Positions 1-7,341 of a stretch of 12,772 bases of DNA are shown here, one piece after another (position 1 is the first letter of the stretch; every line of letters starts with the position of its first letter). Source of the stretch: UMGS1312 sp964631595 (GTDB taxonomy: Bacteria; Bacillota; Clostridia; Oscillospirales; CAG-272). Location: assembly GCA_964631595.1 (NCBI GenBank), contig CAZVXL010000037.1:1-12772 (forward strand), read 5' to 3'. Both the position numbers and the translations under genes were made by a program. The notes below the pieces were generated by a model. It did not search any database, was not told where the DNA came from, and was given only the letters and a program-made list of their open reading frames with translations.

Positions 1-1
1 T

Positions 2-814
2 ATCCGCTGCGTATCCGAGGTAATCAGCTCCAACTGCTCTACCTCTCAGGCATCCGTATGCGGCTCCACGCTTGCACTTATGGATGCGGGCGTTCCGCTG
101 AAGGCTCCCGTTGCCGGCATCAGCTGCGGCCTGATCACCGAAGGCGACCGCTGGATGACCATGGTGGACATCCAGGGCCTGGAAGACTTCTTTGGCGACA
201 TGGACTTTAAGGTAGGCGGCACCCACAAGGGCATCACCGCCATCCAGATGGACCTGAAGATCGACGGCCTGACCCCCGAGATCATCAAGGAGGCTCTTGC
301 CGTAACTCACAGAGGACGTGATTACATCATTGACGAGATCATTCTGAAGGCGCTTCCCGCTCCCAGAGCGGAGGTCTCGGAGTATGCTCCCAAGATGAAG
401 TCCATGAAGATCCCCGTAGATAAGATCCGCGAGGTCATCGGTTCCGGCGGTAAGGTCATCCAGAAGATCGTTGCCGATACCGGTGCTAAGGTAGATATCG
501 AGGACGACGGCTCCGTATTTATCTCGGCTATCGACAAGTCCAGCATCGAGGCTGCATACGAGATCATATCCGGAATCATCTTCGAGCCCGAGGTTGGCTG
601 TATCTACAACGGTAAGGTAACGAGAATAATCCCCATCGGCGCTTTCGTCGAGATCGCTCCCGGCAAGGAGGGACTTGTCCACATTTCCAAGCTTGACAAG
701 ACCCGTACCGAGAAGGTAGAGGACGTCTGCAAGGTCGGAGACGAGATGAGAGTAAAATTCCTCGGCGCAGATGAGAAGGGCAGACTGAACCTTTCCCGTA
801 AGGACGCAATGTAA
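2..814 (+). CDS. pnp: Polyribonucleotide nucleotidyltransferase (PNPase), C-terminal part, 5' truncated by window edge
   Basis: The frame is open from base 2, so the first in-frame Met (base 80) is internal and the gene begins upstream of the window. PNPase is a phosphorolytic 3'-5' exoribonuclease and degradosome component. The visible part starts inside the second RNase PH domain with the family block SVCGSTLALMDAGVPLKAPV, followed by the catalytic-site block GDMDFKVGGT, whose Asp residues bind the metal. A KH domain follows with GSGG as its GxxG loop (about bases 440-451). An S1 RNA-binding domain closes the protein (about 593-790, with GAFVEI, KEGLVHISKL and RLNLSRKD). The protein ends almost directly after the S1 domain, so it lacks the longer charged tail of some homologues. 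Codon choice is biased (CGT, ACC, CCC), as expected for a well-expressed gene. The identification is firm; only the N-terminal half is unseen. Confidence 0.97.
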   Translation: MRCVSEVISSNCSTSQASVCGSTLALMDAGVPLKAPVAGISCGLITEGDRWMTMVDIQGLEDFFGDMDFKVGGTHKGITAIQMDLKIDGLTPEIIKEALAVTHRGRDYIIDEIILKALPAPRAEVSEYAPKMKSMKIPVDKIREVIGSGGKVIQKIVADTGAKVDIEDDGSVFISAIDKSSIEAAYEIISGIIFEPEVGCIYNGKVTRIIPIGAFVEIAPGKEGLVHISKLDKTRTEKVEDVCKVGDEMRVKFLGADEKGRLNLSRKDAM

Positions 815-834
815 TCAAATAAACAGGTAAGGAT

Positions 835-870
835 ATCCCTTTCCTGCGGGATGACCTGCGGGAGAGGGAT
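835..870 (+). terminator. Intercistronic 16-bp hairpin after pnp (terminator-like, weak U tract)
   Basis: Two 16-nt arms (835-850 and 855-870) pair along their whole length around the loop ATGA. The outer pairs are ATCCCT/AGGGAT, the inner part is GC-rich, and a few pairs are G-U. Only GCTTTGCTTG follows, so there is no true T run. It could be an attenuating terminator between pnp and the next gene, or a stabilising/processing hairpin for the pnp mRNA 3' end. It ends 13 nt before the AAGGAG of the next gene. Confidence 0.6.
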
Positions 871-894
871 GCTTTGCTTGAGTAAGGAGCAGCT

Positions 895-1965
895 ATGGGA
901 TCTCAAAGGAAACGTCCCATGACGGAAAAAGAGGCTGTGAGACGGGCTCTGAAAAGAGGAACGCGCTACCGCCTGCCGACAATGAACATCGGCGTGCTGG
1001 CGGTCTCACTGTTCTTTTGCATCATCATATGTGTCTGTGTTGCGGTGATCCTTTCGCGGAGAGCAGAGCCGGATACGGCAAAGCCCTCAGATACGCAGCT
1101 TTCGGAAACGGAGCCCTCATCAAAGCCCGCGGACGGCGAGCTGCTGCGGCTTGAGCTTGCACCCGAGGAGGTGTACCGAGGGGATCTGATCCTCGTAAAC
1201 GGAGATCACGAATACAGATTTCCGAGCGAGCCCACAGACGTGTCCGTGTTCGACAATAAGACACCGTCGTATAAGGTGAACGATCTGAACGTCACTCTCT
1301 CCATGACGGCACTGACCCCGTTCAACAGGCTTATGGACGATTTTTATGCCGAAACGGGCTGCCGCGACGTGATGGTGGTCAGCGGCTTCAGAACGGAGGA
1401 ATTTCAGCGCAAGCTCTATACGGAGCGGGCGGAATCCGAGGGAGTGGAGACGGCGGCGCGGTATGTGGCGCTTGCGGGACACAGCGAGCATCATACGGGA
1501 CTTGCCATGGATCTGTCGGTGTATACCGACAGCGGAGAGGGCTACTACGTCAGAAGCTACGAGAAATGCCGCTGGCTTGTGGATAACTTCGAGAACTACG
1601 GCTTTGTGCTCAGATATCCCGAGGAAAAGGCAAACATAACCGGAATAGACTACGAATCGTGGCATTACCGCTACGTGGGAACGCCGCACTCTCTGATAAT
1701 GAGCGCGGAGGGCTTCGTCCTTGAGGAATATTTGGAGTATCTGCAAACACTTGATAAGGACACCTCATTGACGTGGAACGGCTCCGAGACCGGCTTCTGC
1801 AAGCGCGGCGAGGGCGGAGCTGTTTATGAGGTGTACTACGAGCCGGCATCCGAGGAAACGACGGTGCTCGGACTCCCGAGGGACAGAGATCATACCGTCT
1901 CCGGCGATAACGTCGGAGGATTTATCATAACACTGATGCCGGAAAACGGAGGTACGGAAAAATGA
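895..1965 (+). CDS. VanY-type D-alanyl-D-alanine carboxypeptidase, peptidase M15B, membrane-anchored
   Basis: The 356-residue protein has a basic N-terminus, one membrane segment (about 32-54, VLAVSLFFCIIICVCVAVIL), a Ser/Glu/Pro linker (about 58-82) and an extracellular M15B domain. The zinc site is complete: H199 and D206 in SEHHTGLAMD, then E254 (catalytic base) and H257 in ESWHYRYVG. SGFRT (163-167) is the substrate-side arginine block. The family trims the terminal D-Ala from peptidoglycan stem peptides. About 80 residues after the zinc domain (275-356) are extra and not recognised. The start at 895 is supported by AAGGAG at 884-889. The stop overlaps the hprK start (ATGA), so the two are probably co-translated. 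Whether it works in ordinary wall maturation or affects glycopeptide response cannot be told; no vanH/A/X genes are present. Confidence 0.9.
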   Translation: MGSQRKRPMTEKEAVRRALKRGTRYRLPTMNIGVLAVSLFFCIIICVCVAVILSRRAEPDTAKPSDTQLSETEPSSKPADGELLRLELAPEEVYRGDLILVNGDHEYRFPSEPTDVSVFDNKTPSYKVNDLNVTLSMTALTPFNRLMDDFYAETGCRDVMVVSGFRTEEFQRKLYTERAESEGVETAARYVALAGHSEHHTGLAMDLSVYTDSGEGYYVRSYEKCRWLVDNFENYGFVLRYPEEKANITGIDYESWHYRYVGTPHSLIMSAEGFVLEEYLEYLQTLDKDTSLTWNGSETGFCKRGEGGAVYEVYYEPASEETTVLGLPRDRDHTVSGDNVGGFIITLMPENGGTEK

Positions 1966-2921
1966 GCGCAAATAAGACCATTGCATTGCAGAAGATCATA
2001 GACGAGCTGTCACTTGAGATCATATATACTCCGGAAAATCCGGCGGATATAGAGATCACTCGAATGGACGTGACGAGACCGGGCTTGCAGCTTGCGGGCT
2101 TCTTCGACCATTTCGAGGCGAAAAGAATACAGATCATCGGCACGGCTGAGTTCGTGTATCTGCAAAAGCTTGACGAGACGCGCAGACATGAGGCGCTGAC
2201 CGATTTCTTCGCAAAGCACCCCGCGACGGTGATATTCACCCACAAAAACCGCCCCGACGAGGAGCTTCTTGAGATCGCAACGTACTTTGAGGTGCCCGTG
2301 CTTGTCACCGATGAGAGCACGTCGTCGTTCATGGCGGCTCTTATCGCATATCTCTCCGTGGCGCTTGCGCCCATGATAACACGTCACGGCGTGCTTGTGG
2401 AGGTGTACGGTGAGGGTATGCTCATTCTCGGAGATTCCGGAGTGGGTAAGAGCGAGACCGCGATCGAGCTTATAAAAAGAGGACACCGACTTATTGCGGA
2501 TGATGCGGTGGAGATCAAGCGCGTGTCCGCGAAGACTCTTGTCGGCACGGCGCCCGAGATCATTCGGCACTACATCGAGCTCAGAGGAATAGGCATCGTC
2601 GATGTGCGGAGAATATTCGGTATGGGCTCCGTAAAGCTCAGCGAAAAGATAGACATGATAATAAATCTGGAGCCGTGGGAGCAGGGCAAGACGTACAACC
2701 GAATGGGGCTTGAGGAGGAGTATACCGATATCATGGGCATTAAAGTGCCTACGACCACTATCCCCGTAAAGCCCGGCAGAAACCTTGCGATAATTCTTGA
2801 GATAGCCGCAATGAACAACAGGCAGAAGAAGATGGGCATAAATTCCGCCGAGGAATTCAATCGCCGCCTCATGGAGAGCATCGGACAGGATCCCGATGCG
2901 ATAAAGGAGCTCGGATTATGA
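1962..2921 (+). CDS. hprK: HPr kinase/phosphorylase
   Basis: This 319-residue cytosolic enzyme phosphorylates and dephosphorylates Ser46 of the phosphocarrier HPr (and Crh where present), setting carbon catabolite control in Firmicutes. The N-terminal domain spans about 1-130. The kinase domain has catalytic-region H141 (RHG), the P-loop GDSGVGKS (157-164), the acidic pair D180/D181, the family signature ELRGIGIVDV (207-216) and the C-terminal block IPVKPGRN (267-274). Length matches the family (about 310-320). GGAGG lies at 1948-1952, and the start overlaps the VanY-like stop by 4 nt. Its own stop overlaps the next start by 4 nt. In other Clostridia hprK often sits with wall or nucleotide-sugar related genes; here it lies between two envelope proteins. 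Confidence 0.97.
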   Translation: MSANKTIALQKIIDELSLEIIYTPENPADIEITRMDVTRPGLQLAGFFDHFEAKRIQIIGTAEFVYLQKLDETRRHEALTDFFAKHPATVIFTHKNRPDEELLEIATYFEVPVLVTDESTSSFMAALIAYLSVALAPMITRHGVLVEVYGEGMLILGDSGVGKSETAIELIKRGHRLIADDAVEIKRVSAKTLVGTAPEIIRHYIELRGIGIVDVRRIFGMGSVKLSEKIDMIINLEPWEQGKTYNRMGLEEEYTDIMGIKVPTTTIPVKPGRNLAIILEIAAMNNRQKKMGINSAEEFNRRLMESIGQDPDAIKELGL

Positions 2922-3568
2922 GACGTCGGAGCTGCCGACGCGTATTTGCCGCACTGCTCGGGCTCGTGCTTGCTGTGGCTTTGTGCTCCTGTGTTCCGTC
3001 CGGCTACGGCAGAGAGGCTGTGAAGACCTCCCTCCCTCTTGATGGGGAGACAGCCGAGGAGCTGTGCGAAATGCTTCGTATGCTGACGGTGAATTCACCG
3101 ATAATGCCCGAGTTCGACAGCATAACCGAGGCGATGGAGGAATGTCGCGATTCGGTGCTGTATTATATGCTCACCGAGAATTACGGTAAGTATACGGGAG
3201 ATATCGAAAAGCTGGACAGCGCCGCCGCCGCGTATCCGCAGATGCAGATAGCGAATCTGATCCCCGCGCGGGAGTTTGAGGAGACGGTGTATACCTCCTT
3301 CGGAGGCACGCGTAAGATCACAAACGAGAGCGGCAGACTGTTCGTGTATCTTGATAAGATCGCCGCATATACGTCCGTGTCGATACTTGAGTTTGAGCAG
3401 ATAGATATAACACTCTCGGAGCTGTCCGAGACGGAAAATACATACCGTATGCGCTTTACCTGCTCTGCAGGAGAGATCACCTCACCGGAGTATACGGCGG
3501 TATTTGTGAAGCGTGATGACGGCACCGTGTATTTCTCACAGGTTCGAAAAAGCGCCTCCGCCGAATGA
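2918..3568 (+). CDS. Putative lipoprotein of unknown function
   Basis: The 216-residue protein has a strongly basic N-terminus (MRRRSCRR), a hydrophobic core (about 9-22) and a lipobox LCSC, which makes Cys25 the likely lipidated residue and places the protein on the outer face of the membrane. The mature part is mostly acidic. It holds a helical stretch (about 43-110, TAEELCEMLRML, DSVLYYML), then a predicted beta-rich part ending TYRMRFTCSAG ... YTAVFVKRDDGTVYFSQV. This loosely recalls small NTF2-like or IseA-like wall-associated lipoproteins, but I do not recognise a family. AAGGAG at 2904-2909 supports the start, which overlaps the hprK stop (ATGA). It looks like the last gene of the pnp-side group, though no clear terminator with a T run follows. 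Confidence 0.75.
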   Translation: MRRRSCRRVFAALLGLVLAVALCSCVPSGYGREAVKTSLPLDGETAEELCEMLRMLTVNSPIMPEFDSITEAMEECRDSVLYYMLTENYGKYTGDIEKLDSAAAAYPQMQIANLIPAREFEETVYTSFGGTRKITNESGRLFVYLDKIAAYTSVSILEFEQIDITLSELSETENTYRMRFTCSAGEITSPEYTAVFVKRDDGTVYFSQVRKSASAE

Positions 3569-3669
3569 TGCTGTTTGATTTGCACCGCTTTTTCGCGCCG
3601 CACGCGCGTCGGTATATGAATTATGATTAAAAAATGCCAAACGAATTATAAATAAAATATAAAAAAGTC

Positions 3670-3698
3670 TTGATTTTGACTTTCGTTTATGATATTAT
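3670..3698 (+). promoter_or_regulatory. Sigma-A-type promoter for the secreted surface protein
   Basis: TTGATT (3670-3675), a 17-nt spacer and TATTAT (3693-3698) form a good housekeeping promoter. An AT-rich tract lies just upstream (about 3625-3668) and could act as an UP element. Predicted transcription starts near 3705, giving a leader of about 53 nt before the ATG at 3758. Confidence 0.7.
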
Positions 3699-3757
3699 AT
3701 AGGAGTATAAAGGGCATTGCCCAAATCAAGCAAATACATATAAGGAGAAAAACGCAA

Positions 3758-4753
3758 ATGAAAAAGATCATTTCCGCATTGCTTATTATTGCCATGATGT
3801 TCAGCGTGGCAGCAGTAAGCGCTTCAGCAGCCGGACTTCATGTGAACATGAACTTTGATTCTTTGGACACCTTCTCATCCATTTTTATGGCAGGTCAGTT
3901 TTATATGGATGACTCCGACCGTCTTCTTTACGGTTACTCCGAGGCGAGAGCGCTTCAGACTATCTACGATGACGAGCCCGGATACTTCCTCCCCAGCACC
4001 TACTGCTGGCTCACCTATGATATGTCCGTTACAATGTGTATCGCTGATGACGATATGATGGATCGCGACAGATTCGTAAATCTCGTATACTGCAATGATA
4101 ACCTCCAGTACAACATGCTCAGAGACGGCAGACAGTATCTTGCTTTCGGTTATGACGTTCAGAACCGTTGCTTCCGTCTTTCCGAGGGTTGGAATGTAGT
4201 TGAGGACGAGGGACAGCTTATGACTCCCGTTCCGATGGAGATTGATACCGACGGTGAGGAGTTCTTCACCATGGGTATGTCCATTGACAAGAACCGTATC
4301 CGTTGCTTCTACAATGATAAGCTCATCTTTGACTTCGTAGACAGCAACAACGAGCTGCTTATCGCAAAAGAGATCCCCTCTCCCTTCCTTTTCTGGCAGG
4401 ATGGTAACTATATCCAGATCTCCAACATCACCATTGCAGATCAGGGATATCTGTTCCCCAACACCCAGATCGTGACCGGTAACGAGACCACCGCTCCCGC
4501 ATCCGAGACTACCACTCAGAAGGTACAGGTAACTGTTACCGATGAGAAGGGTAATGCCGTTACGGATGACAAGGGACAGGTAGTTACCTCCGAGAGCATC
4601 GTAACCGAGAAGCCCGCTCCCGCAGAGACCAACAAGAAGAACCCTGTAGGTGGCACCGCTACTTCCACAGGTGATGCTACGTTTATCGTAGTTGCCGCAA
4701 TGGTAGCAACCTTCGGTACTGCTCTTATCGTTAAGAAAGTATCCGTAAAGTAA
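3758..4753 (+). CDS. Secreted, C-terminally membrane-anchored surface protein with LamG-like domain
   Basis: The 331-residue protein has a clear signal peptide (MKKIISALLIIAMMFSVAAV, cleavage near SASAA at 21-25). The exported domain (about 26-232) is rich in aromatics and beta-prone, ending FYNDKLIFDF ... GNYIQISNITIADQG, which resembles concanavalin/LamG-like carbohydrate-binding folds. A Thr/Glu/Pro stalk follows (about 237-300) and contains the tandem octapeptides VTDEKGNA/VTDDKGQV. The C-terminus has TSTGD, a hydrophobic segment (about 308-325) and a KK tail, so it is laid out like a sortase substrate but without a canonical LPxTG. The start at 3758 is preferred because AAGGAG lies at 3742-3747; the upstream in-frame ATG at 3689 falls in the promoter. 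I found no ATA codon in the gene, unlike hprK, which suggests high expression. Function and ligand are unknown. Confidence 0.82.
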   Translation: MKKIISALLIIAMMFSVAAVSASAAGLHVNMNFDSLDTFSSIFMAGQFYMDDSDRLLYGYSEARALQTIYDDEPGYFLPSTYCWLTYDMSVTMCIADDDMMDRDRFVNLVYCNDNLQYNMLRDGRQYLAFGYDVQNRCFRLSEGWNVVEDEGQLMTPVPMEIDTDGEEFFTMGMSIDKNRIRCFYNDKLIFDFVDSNNELLIAKEIPSPFLFWQDGNYIQISNITIADQGYLFPNTQIVTGNETTAPASETTTQKVQVTVTDEKGNAVTDDKGQVVTSESIVTEKPAPAETNKKNPVGGTATSTGDATFIVVAAMVATFGTALIVKKVSVK

Positions 4754-4766
4754 TTAAGCTAAGATA

Positions 4767-4798
4767 AAAAGATACCCCGCTTATGCGGGGTATCTTTT
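4767..4798 (+). terminator. Rho-independent terminator after the surface protein gene
   Basis: Perfect 14-bp stem AAAAGATACCCCGC / GCGGGGTATCTTTT around the loop TTAT, ending in TTTT. It begins 14 nt after the stop codon. The A-rich 5' arm means it could also work on the minus strand. Confidence 0.93.
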
Positions 4799-4883
4799 GC
4801 TATACGGGGAGATATGGCGAATATTCGGCAGATGCCTACGTGAAACCCGCATGGTTCGACAAGTGCCGAACAGCAACGCAAGC

Positions 4884-5009
4884 GGCGCAAGACGGAACAG
4901 AGCGGCGTGGATACGCCCACATCGGCGCGGACGGCGCAAAACGGAACAGAGCGGCGCGGACACGCCTACATTGCGCGGACGGCGCAAGGGAGAATAAAGC
5001 GGAATAAAA
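4884..5009 (+). repeat. Imperfect tandem repeat, about 49-bp unit, 2.6 copies
   Basis: Copy 1 is 4884-4932 (49 bp) and copy 2 is 4933-4980 (48 bp). They differ at six positions by hand alignment, including one deletion. A third copy starts with GGCGCAAG at 4981 and decays by 5009. Each unit holds ACGGAACAGAGCGGCG and ends GCGCGGAC. The repeat lies between a terminator and a promoter, and short open frames through it on the plus strand have no ribosome site or recognisable product. It is probably a non-coding intergenic repeat. Confidence 0.8.
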
Positions 5010-5013
5010 TCCC

Positions 5014-5042
5014 TTTACTTACCCCCGAAAATGTGGTATCAT
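5014..5042 (+). promoter_or_regulatory. Probable promoter for the aminopeptidase-deacetylase operon
   Basis: TTTACT (5014-5019), a 17-nt spacer and TATCAT (5037-5042) lie just after the tandem repeat and 24 nt before the ATG at 5066. The leader would be short, about 17 nt, and holds AAGGAG at 5054-5059. Confidence 0.55.
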
Positions 5043-5065
5043 TATAAAAAAACAAGGAGTGGGAT

Positions 5066-6343
5066 ATGCCGAACGAAACAGAACGCCTTTTTGATTTTAT
5101 AGCCTCCTGTCCGGATCCGTACCATGCGTCGCAGACTGTTTGCGACATTCTGGAAAGGGACGGATATCTTTGGAGCGAGGAGTACGGTGAGAGGCTCGGA
5201 GCCGGCAAATATTACTTGCGCCGCGGCAATGCGACTGTCGCTTTCCGTATACCGGAGGGGATCCCGAGCGGGTTTATGATATGCGCGGCGCACATAGATT
5301 CCCCCGCATTTCGAATAAAGCCTGCCGCCTCATACGACAGCGCGGGATATTCCGTGATATCCGCCGAGCGCTACGGCGGCATGATAAATTACACATGGCT
5401 CGACAGACCGCTTGAGCTGTCGGGCAGGGCAGTGCTTCGCAGTGAGAACGGCGTGAGATGCAAGCTGTTTCGCTCATCTGCACCCGCGGCAATCATTCCG
5501 TCGGTCGCACCGCACCTTGATCGCAAGATCAATACGGAGCTCACGCTGAATGCGGCAAAGGATCTTGTGCCGCTGTTCGGCAATGCGGGCGACAGCCTTG
5601 CGGCGTATATCGCAGAGCTGTGCGGCGGCACGGAGGAGGAGACTGTTGCCTTCGATGCGACTCTTTCCTGCATGGACAGAGGCTTCACCTTCGGTAAGGA
5701 TCTCATCTCGGCTCCTCGACTTGACGATCTGATGTGCGTATATACTATGCTTGAGGGATTTCTTGCGGCGGATGAGAGCTGTGCTGTTCCGATCTGTTGC
5801 CTGTATGACGGCGAGGAGGTGGGCTCGGCTGTCCGTGATGGCGCCGCCTCGGATCTTCTCCCCTCCGTGCTCCGAAGAATATCGGGGGATGAGGACACCT
5901 ACAGGAAAATGCTGAAAAACACGTTGCTCGTATCGGCGGATAACGCCCATGCGGTGCACCCGAATCACCCCGAGCTGTCCGATGCGGCATCTCCCGTTCG
6001 GCTGAACGGCGGAGTTGCCGTCAAGAAAAGCGCCTCACGAAGCTATATGACGGAGGCGACGTCCTCGGCGCTCATATCCGAGCTGTGCCGCAGAGCAAAT
6101 GTGCCGTGCCAGTATTTCGCGAACAGGTCGGATCTGGCGGGAGGCTCTACGCTTGCCGCCTATGCGGTCAAGGGACTGCCGGTGCTTTGCGCGGATATAG
6201 GCGCACCTCAGCTTGCCATGCATTCCGCACTTGAGACTGCCGGCAGGCACGATATCACATATTTGACCGAGCTTGCAAGGGAGCTGTATTCCTCCTCACT
6301 CACGGTGAGGGATGACGAAATAACAATAAAGAGGGGTGTGTAG
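5066..6343 (+). CDS. apeB: M18 family aminopeptidase (aspartyl aminopeptidase type)
   Basis: The 425-residue protein is near the usual bacterial M18 length. The family consists of cytosolic dinuclear-zinc aminopeptidases that remove N-terminal, often acidic, residues from peptides as dodecameric particles. All expected active-site residues are visible: H76 and D78 in AAHIDSP, D220 in APRLDDL, E250 and E251 in YDGEEVGS, D292 in SADNAHAVHPNHPE, and H386 in APQLAMHSALE. LAGGST (358-363) is another family block. No signal peptide is present. AAGGAG at 5054-5059 sets the start, 6 nt before the ATG. The gene is followed after one base by the CE4-like gene, so the two form an operon. The symbol follows common usage for this family; substrate preference is not visible. 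Confidence 0.92.
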   Translation: MPNETERLFDFIASCPDPYHASQTVCDILERDGYLWSEEYGERLGAGKYYLRRGNATVAFRIPEGIPSGFMICAAHIDSPAFRIKPAASYDSAGYSVISAERYGGMINYTWLDRPLELSGRAVLRSENGVRCKLFRSSAPAAIIPSVAPHLDRKINTELTLNAAKDLVPLFGNAGDSLAAYIAELCGGTEEETVAFDATLSCMDRGFTFGKDLISAPRLDDLMCVYTMLEGFLAADESCAVPICCLYDGEEVGSAVRDGAASDLLPSVLRRISGDEDTYRKMLKNTLLVSADNAHAVHPNHPELSDAASPVRLNGGVAVKKSASRSYMTEATSSALISELCRRANVPCQYFANRSDLAGGSTLAAYAVKGLPVLCADIGAPQLAMHSALETAGRHDITYLTELARELYSSSLTVRDDEITIKRGV

Positions 6344-6344
6344 A

Positions 6345-7247
6345 ATGATCCTGTCAAACGATATGACAAGACACAGTCATGCGTTTATCAGATATCCGGA
6401 GGGACGGTATAAGGCGCTGACCTTCAGCTTCGACGACGGAAGCGTGGAGGATATGTGGCTTGCCGAGCTCTTGAGAAGTCACGGCATGAAGGGAACATTC
6501 AATCTCAATACGGGATTTCTCCCCGACAGCGAGGATTTCGATTTCGAGGCTCTGCCCGAGGATATATTCTGTATAAAAAGCATCTGCCACAGAATGACGG
6601 AGCGGCAGATACGCAGCACCTTCGCGGATTCGGAAATGGAGCTGTCAACTCACGGGTATTCTCACGCGATGCTGCCGCTTCTTGAGGATGATGCACTGAT
6701 ATACGAGGTCATGCGGGACAGGATCCTGCTTGAGGATATCATGGGTGTGACGGTGAGAGGTCATGCGTATGCACAGGGGGTATACGACGGCAGAACGAAG
6801 GAGCTCCTCGAAAAGGCTGGCATCGTCTATGCCAGAACCTGTAATTTCACACACGGCTTCGGACTCCCGAGAGATTTTATGGAGTGGGATCCGAGCTGTC
6901 ATTATACGGAGGAGGGACTGGTGGACTCCTTCCTTGAGCTGAAGCCCGACAGCTGTATCTGGTCAGACGGGGTCGATGCAAAGCTTTTGTACATTTTCGC
7001 CCATTCGTATGAGCTGTCGAAAAACAACACCTTCGGGCTCATGGAGAGGATCGTGGAAAGGCTTGCGGGAAAAGATGACATCTGGTACTGCACGAATATG
7101 GAGTATTACAGATACACGATGGCGTTCAGACGGCTTGATTTCGATCTTGCGAGAACGAGAGTGTACAACCCCTCCGCTATCCCCGTTTGGATATTCGTGA
7201 ACGGAAAAACTGTGGAGATCGGCGCGGGAGAGACCGTTGCGATATAG
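6345..7247 (+). CDS. Polysaccharide deacetylase-like protein (CE4/NodB fold)
   Basis: The 300-residue protein has the NodB motifs: ALTFSFDDG (24-32, metal/catalytic D30-D31), the histidine block STHGYSH (101-107, H103 and H107) and a late FAHSYEL (218-224, H220). Classical motif 3 (RxPxG) is replaced by RGHAYAQGVYD (138-148), as in variant CE4 groups related to gellan-lyase-associated domains. It may therefore act on a different carbohydrate or lack deacetylase activity. No signal peptide or membrane segment is seen, which is unusual for a wall-acting CE4 and suggests a cytosolic substrate. The ATG at 6345 is preferred over an in-frame GTG at 6336 because GAGGGG (6331-6336) is correctly spaced only for the ATG. 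It ends 39 nt before a strong terminator. Confidence 0.83.
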   Translation: MILSNDMTRHSHAFIRYPEGRYKALTFSFDDGSVEDMWLAELLRSHGMKGTFNLNTGFLPDSEDFDFEALPEDIFCIKSICHRMTERQIRSTFADSEMELSTHGYSHAMLPLLEDDALIYEVMRDRILLEDIMGVTVRGHAYAQGVYDGRTKELLEKAGIVYARTCNFTHGFGLPRDFMEWDPSCHYTEEGLVDSFLELKPDSCIWSDGVDAKLLYIFAHSYELSKNNTFGLMERIVERLAGKDDIWYCTNMEYYRYTMAFRRLDFDLARTRVYNPSAIPVWIFVNGKTVEIGAGETVAI

Positions 7248-7285
7248 CCGGTCACCGCTCTCGGATACCGATGCTGCGGCATGAC

Positions 7286-7325
7286 AAAGGTCGGCGTAAA
7301 AACAGAGGTTTTTACGCCGACCTTT
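7286..7325. terminator. Perfect 18-bp hairpin terminator between convergent genes
   Basis: AAAGGTCGGCGTAAAAAC (7286-7303) pairs perfectly with 7308-7325 around the loop AGAG, and TTTT runs out on the plus strand. It sits 39 nt after the deacetylase stop and 17 nt past the stop of the minus-strand gene, so it probably serves both. The T run is better on the plus strand. Confidence 0.9.
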
Positions 7326-7341
7326 TGCTTGCTTACGAGTG

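Noticed and set aside
1120..1746. 208-codon antisense frame over the VanY-like gene
   Set aside because: The sense strand has the full M15B zinc site; the antisense product has no recognisable features.
3689..3757. N-terminal extension of the surface protein from an ATG at 3689
   Set aside because: That ATG lies within the promoter; the ATG at 3758 has AAGGAG and begins a clean signal peptide.
4783..5007. Short plus-strand open frames through the 49-bp repeat
   Set aside because: They start inside a terminator, lack ribosome sites, and their protein is only a translation of the tandem repeat.
4884..5009. CRISPR array
   Set aside because: The units are contiguous with no spacers, and no cas genes are present.
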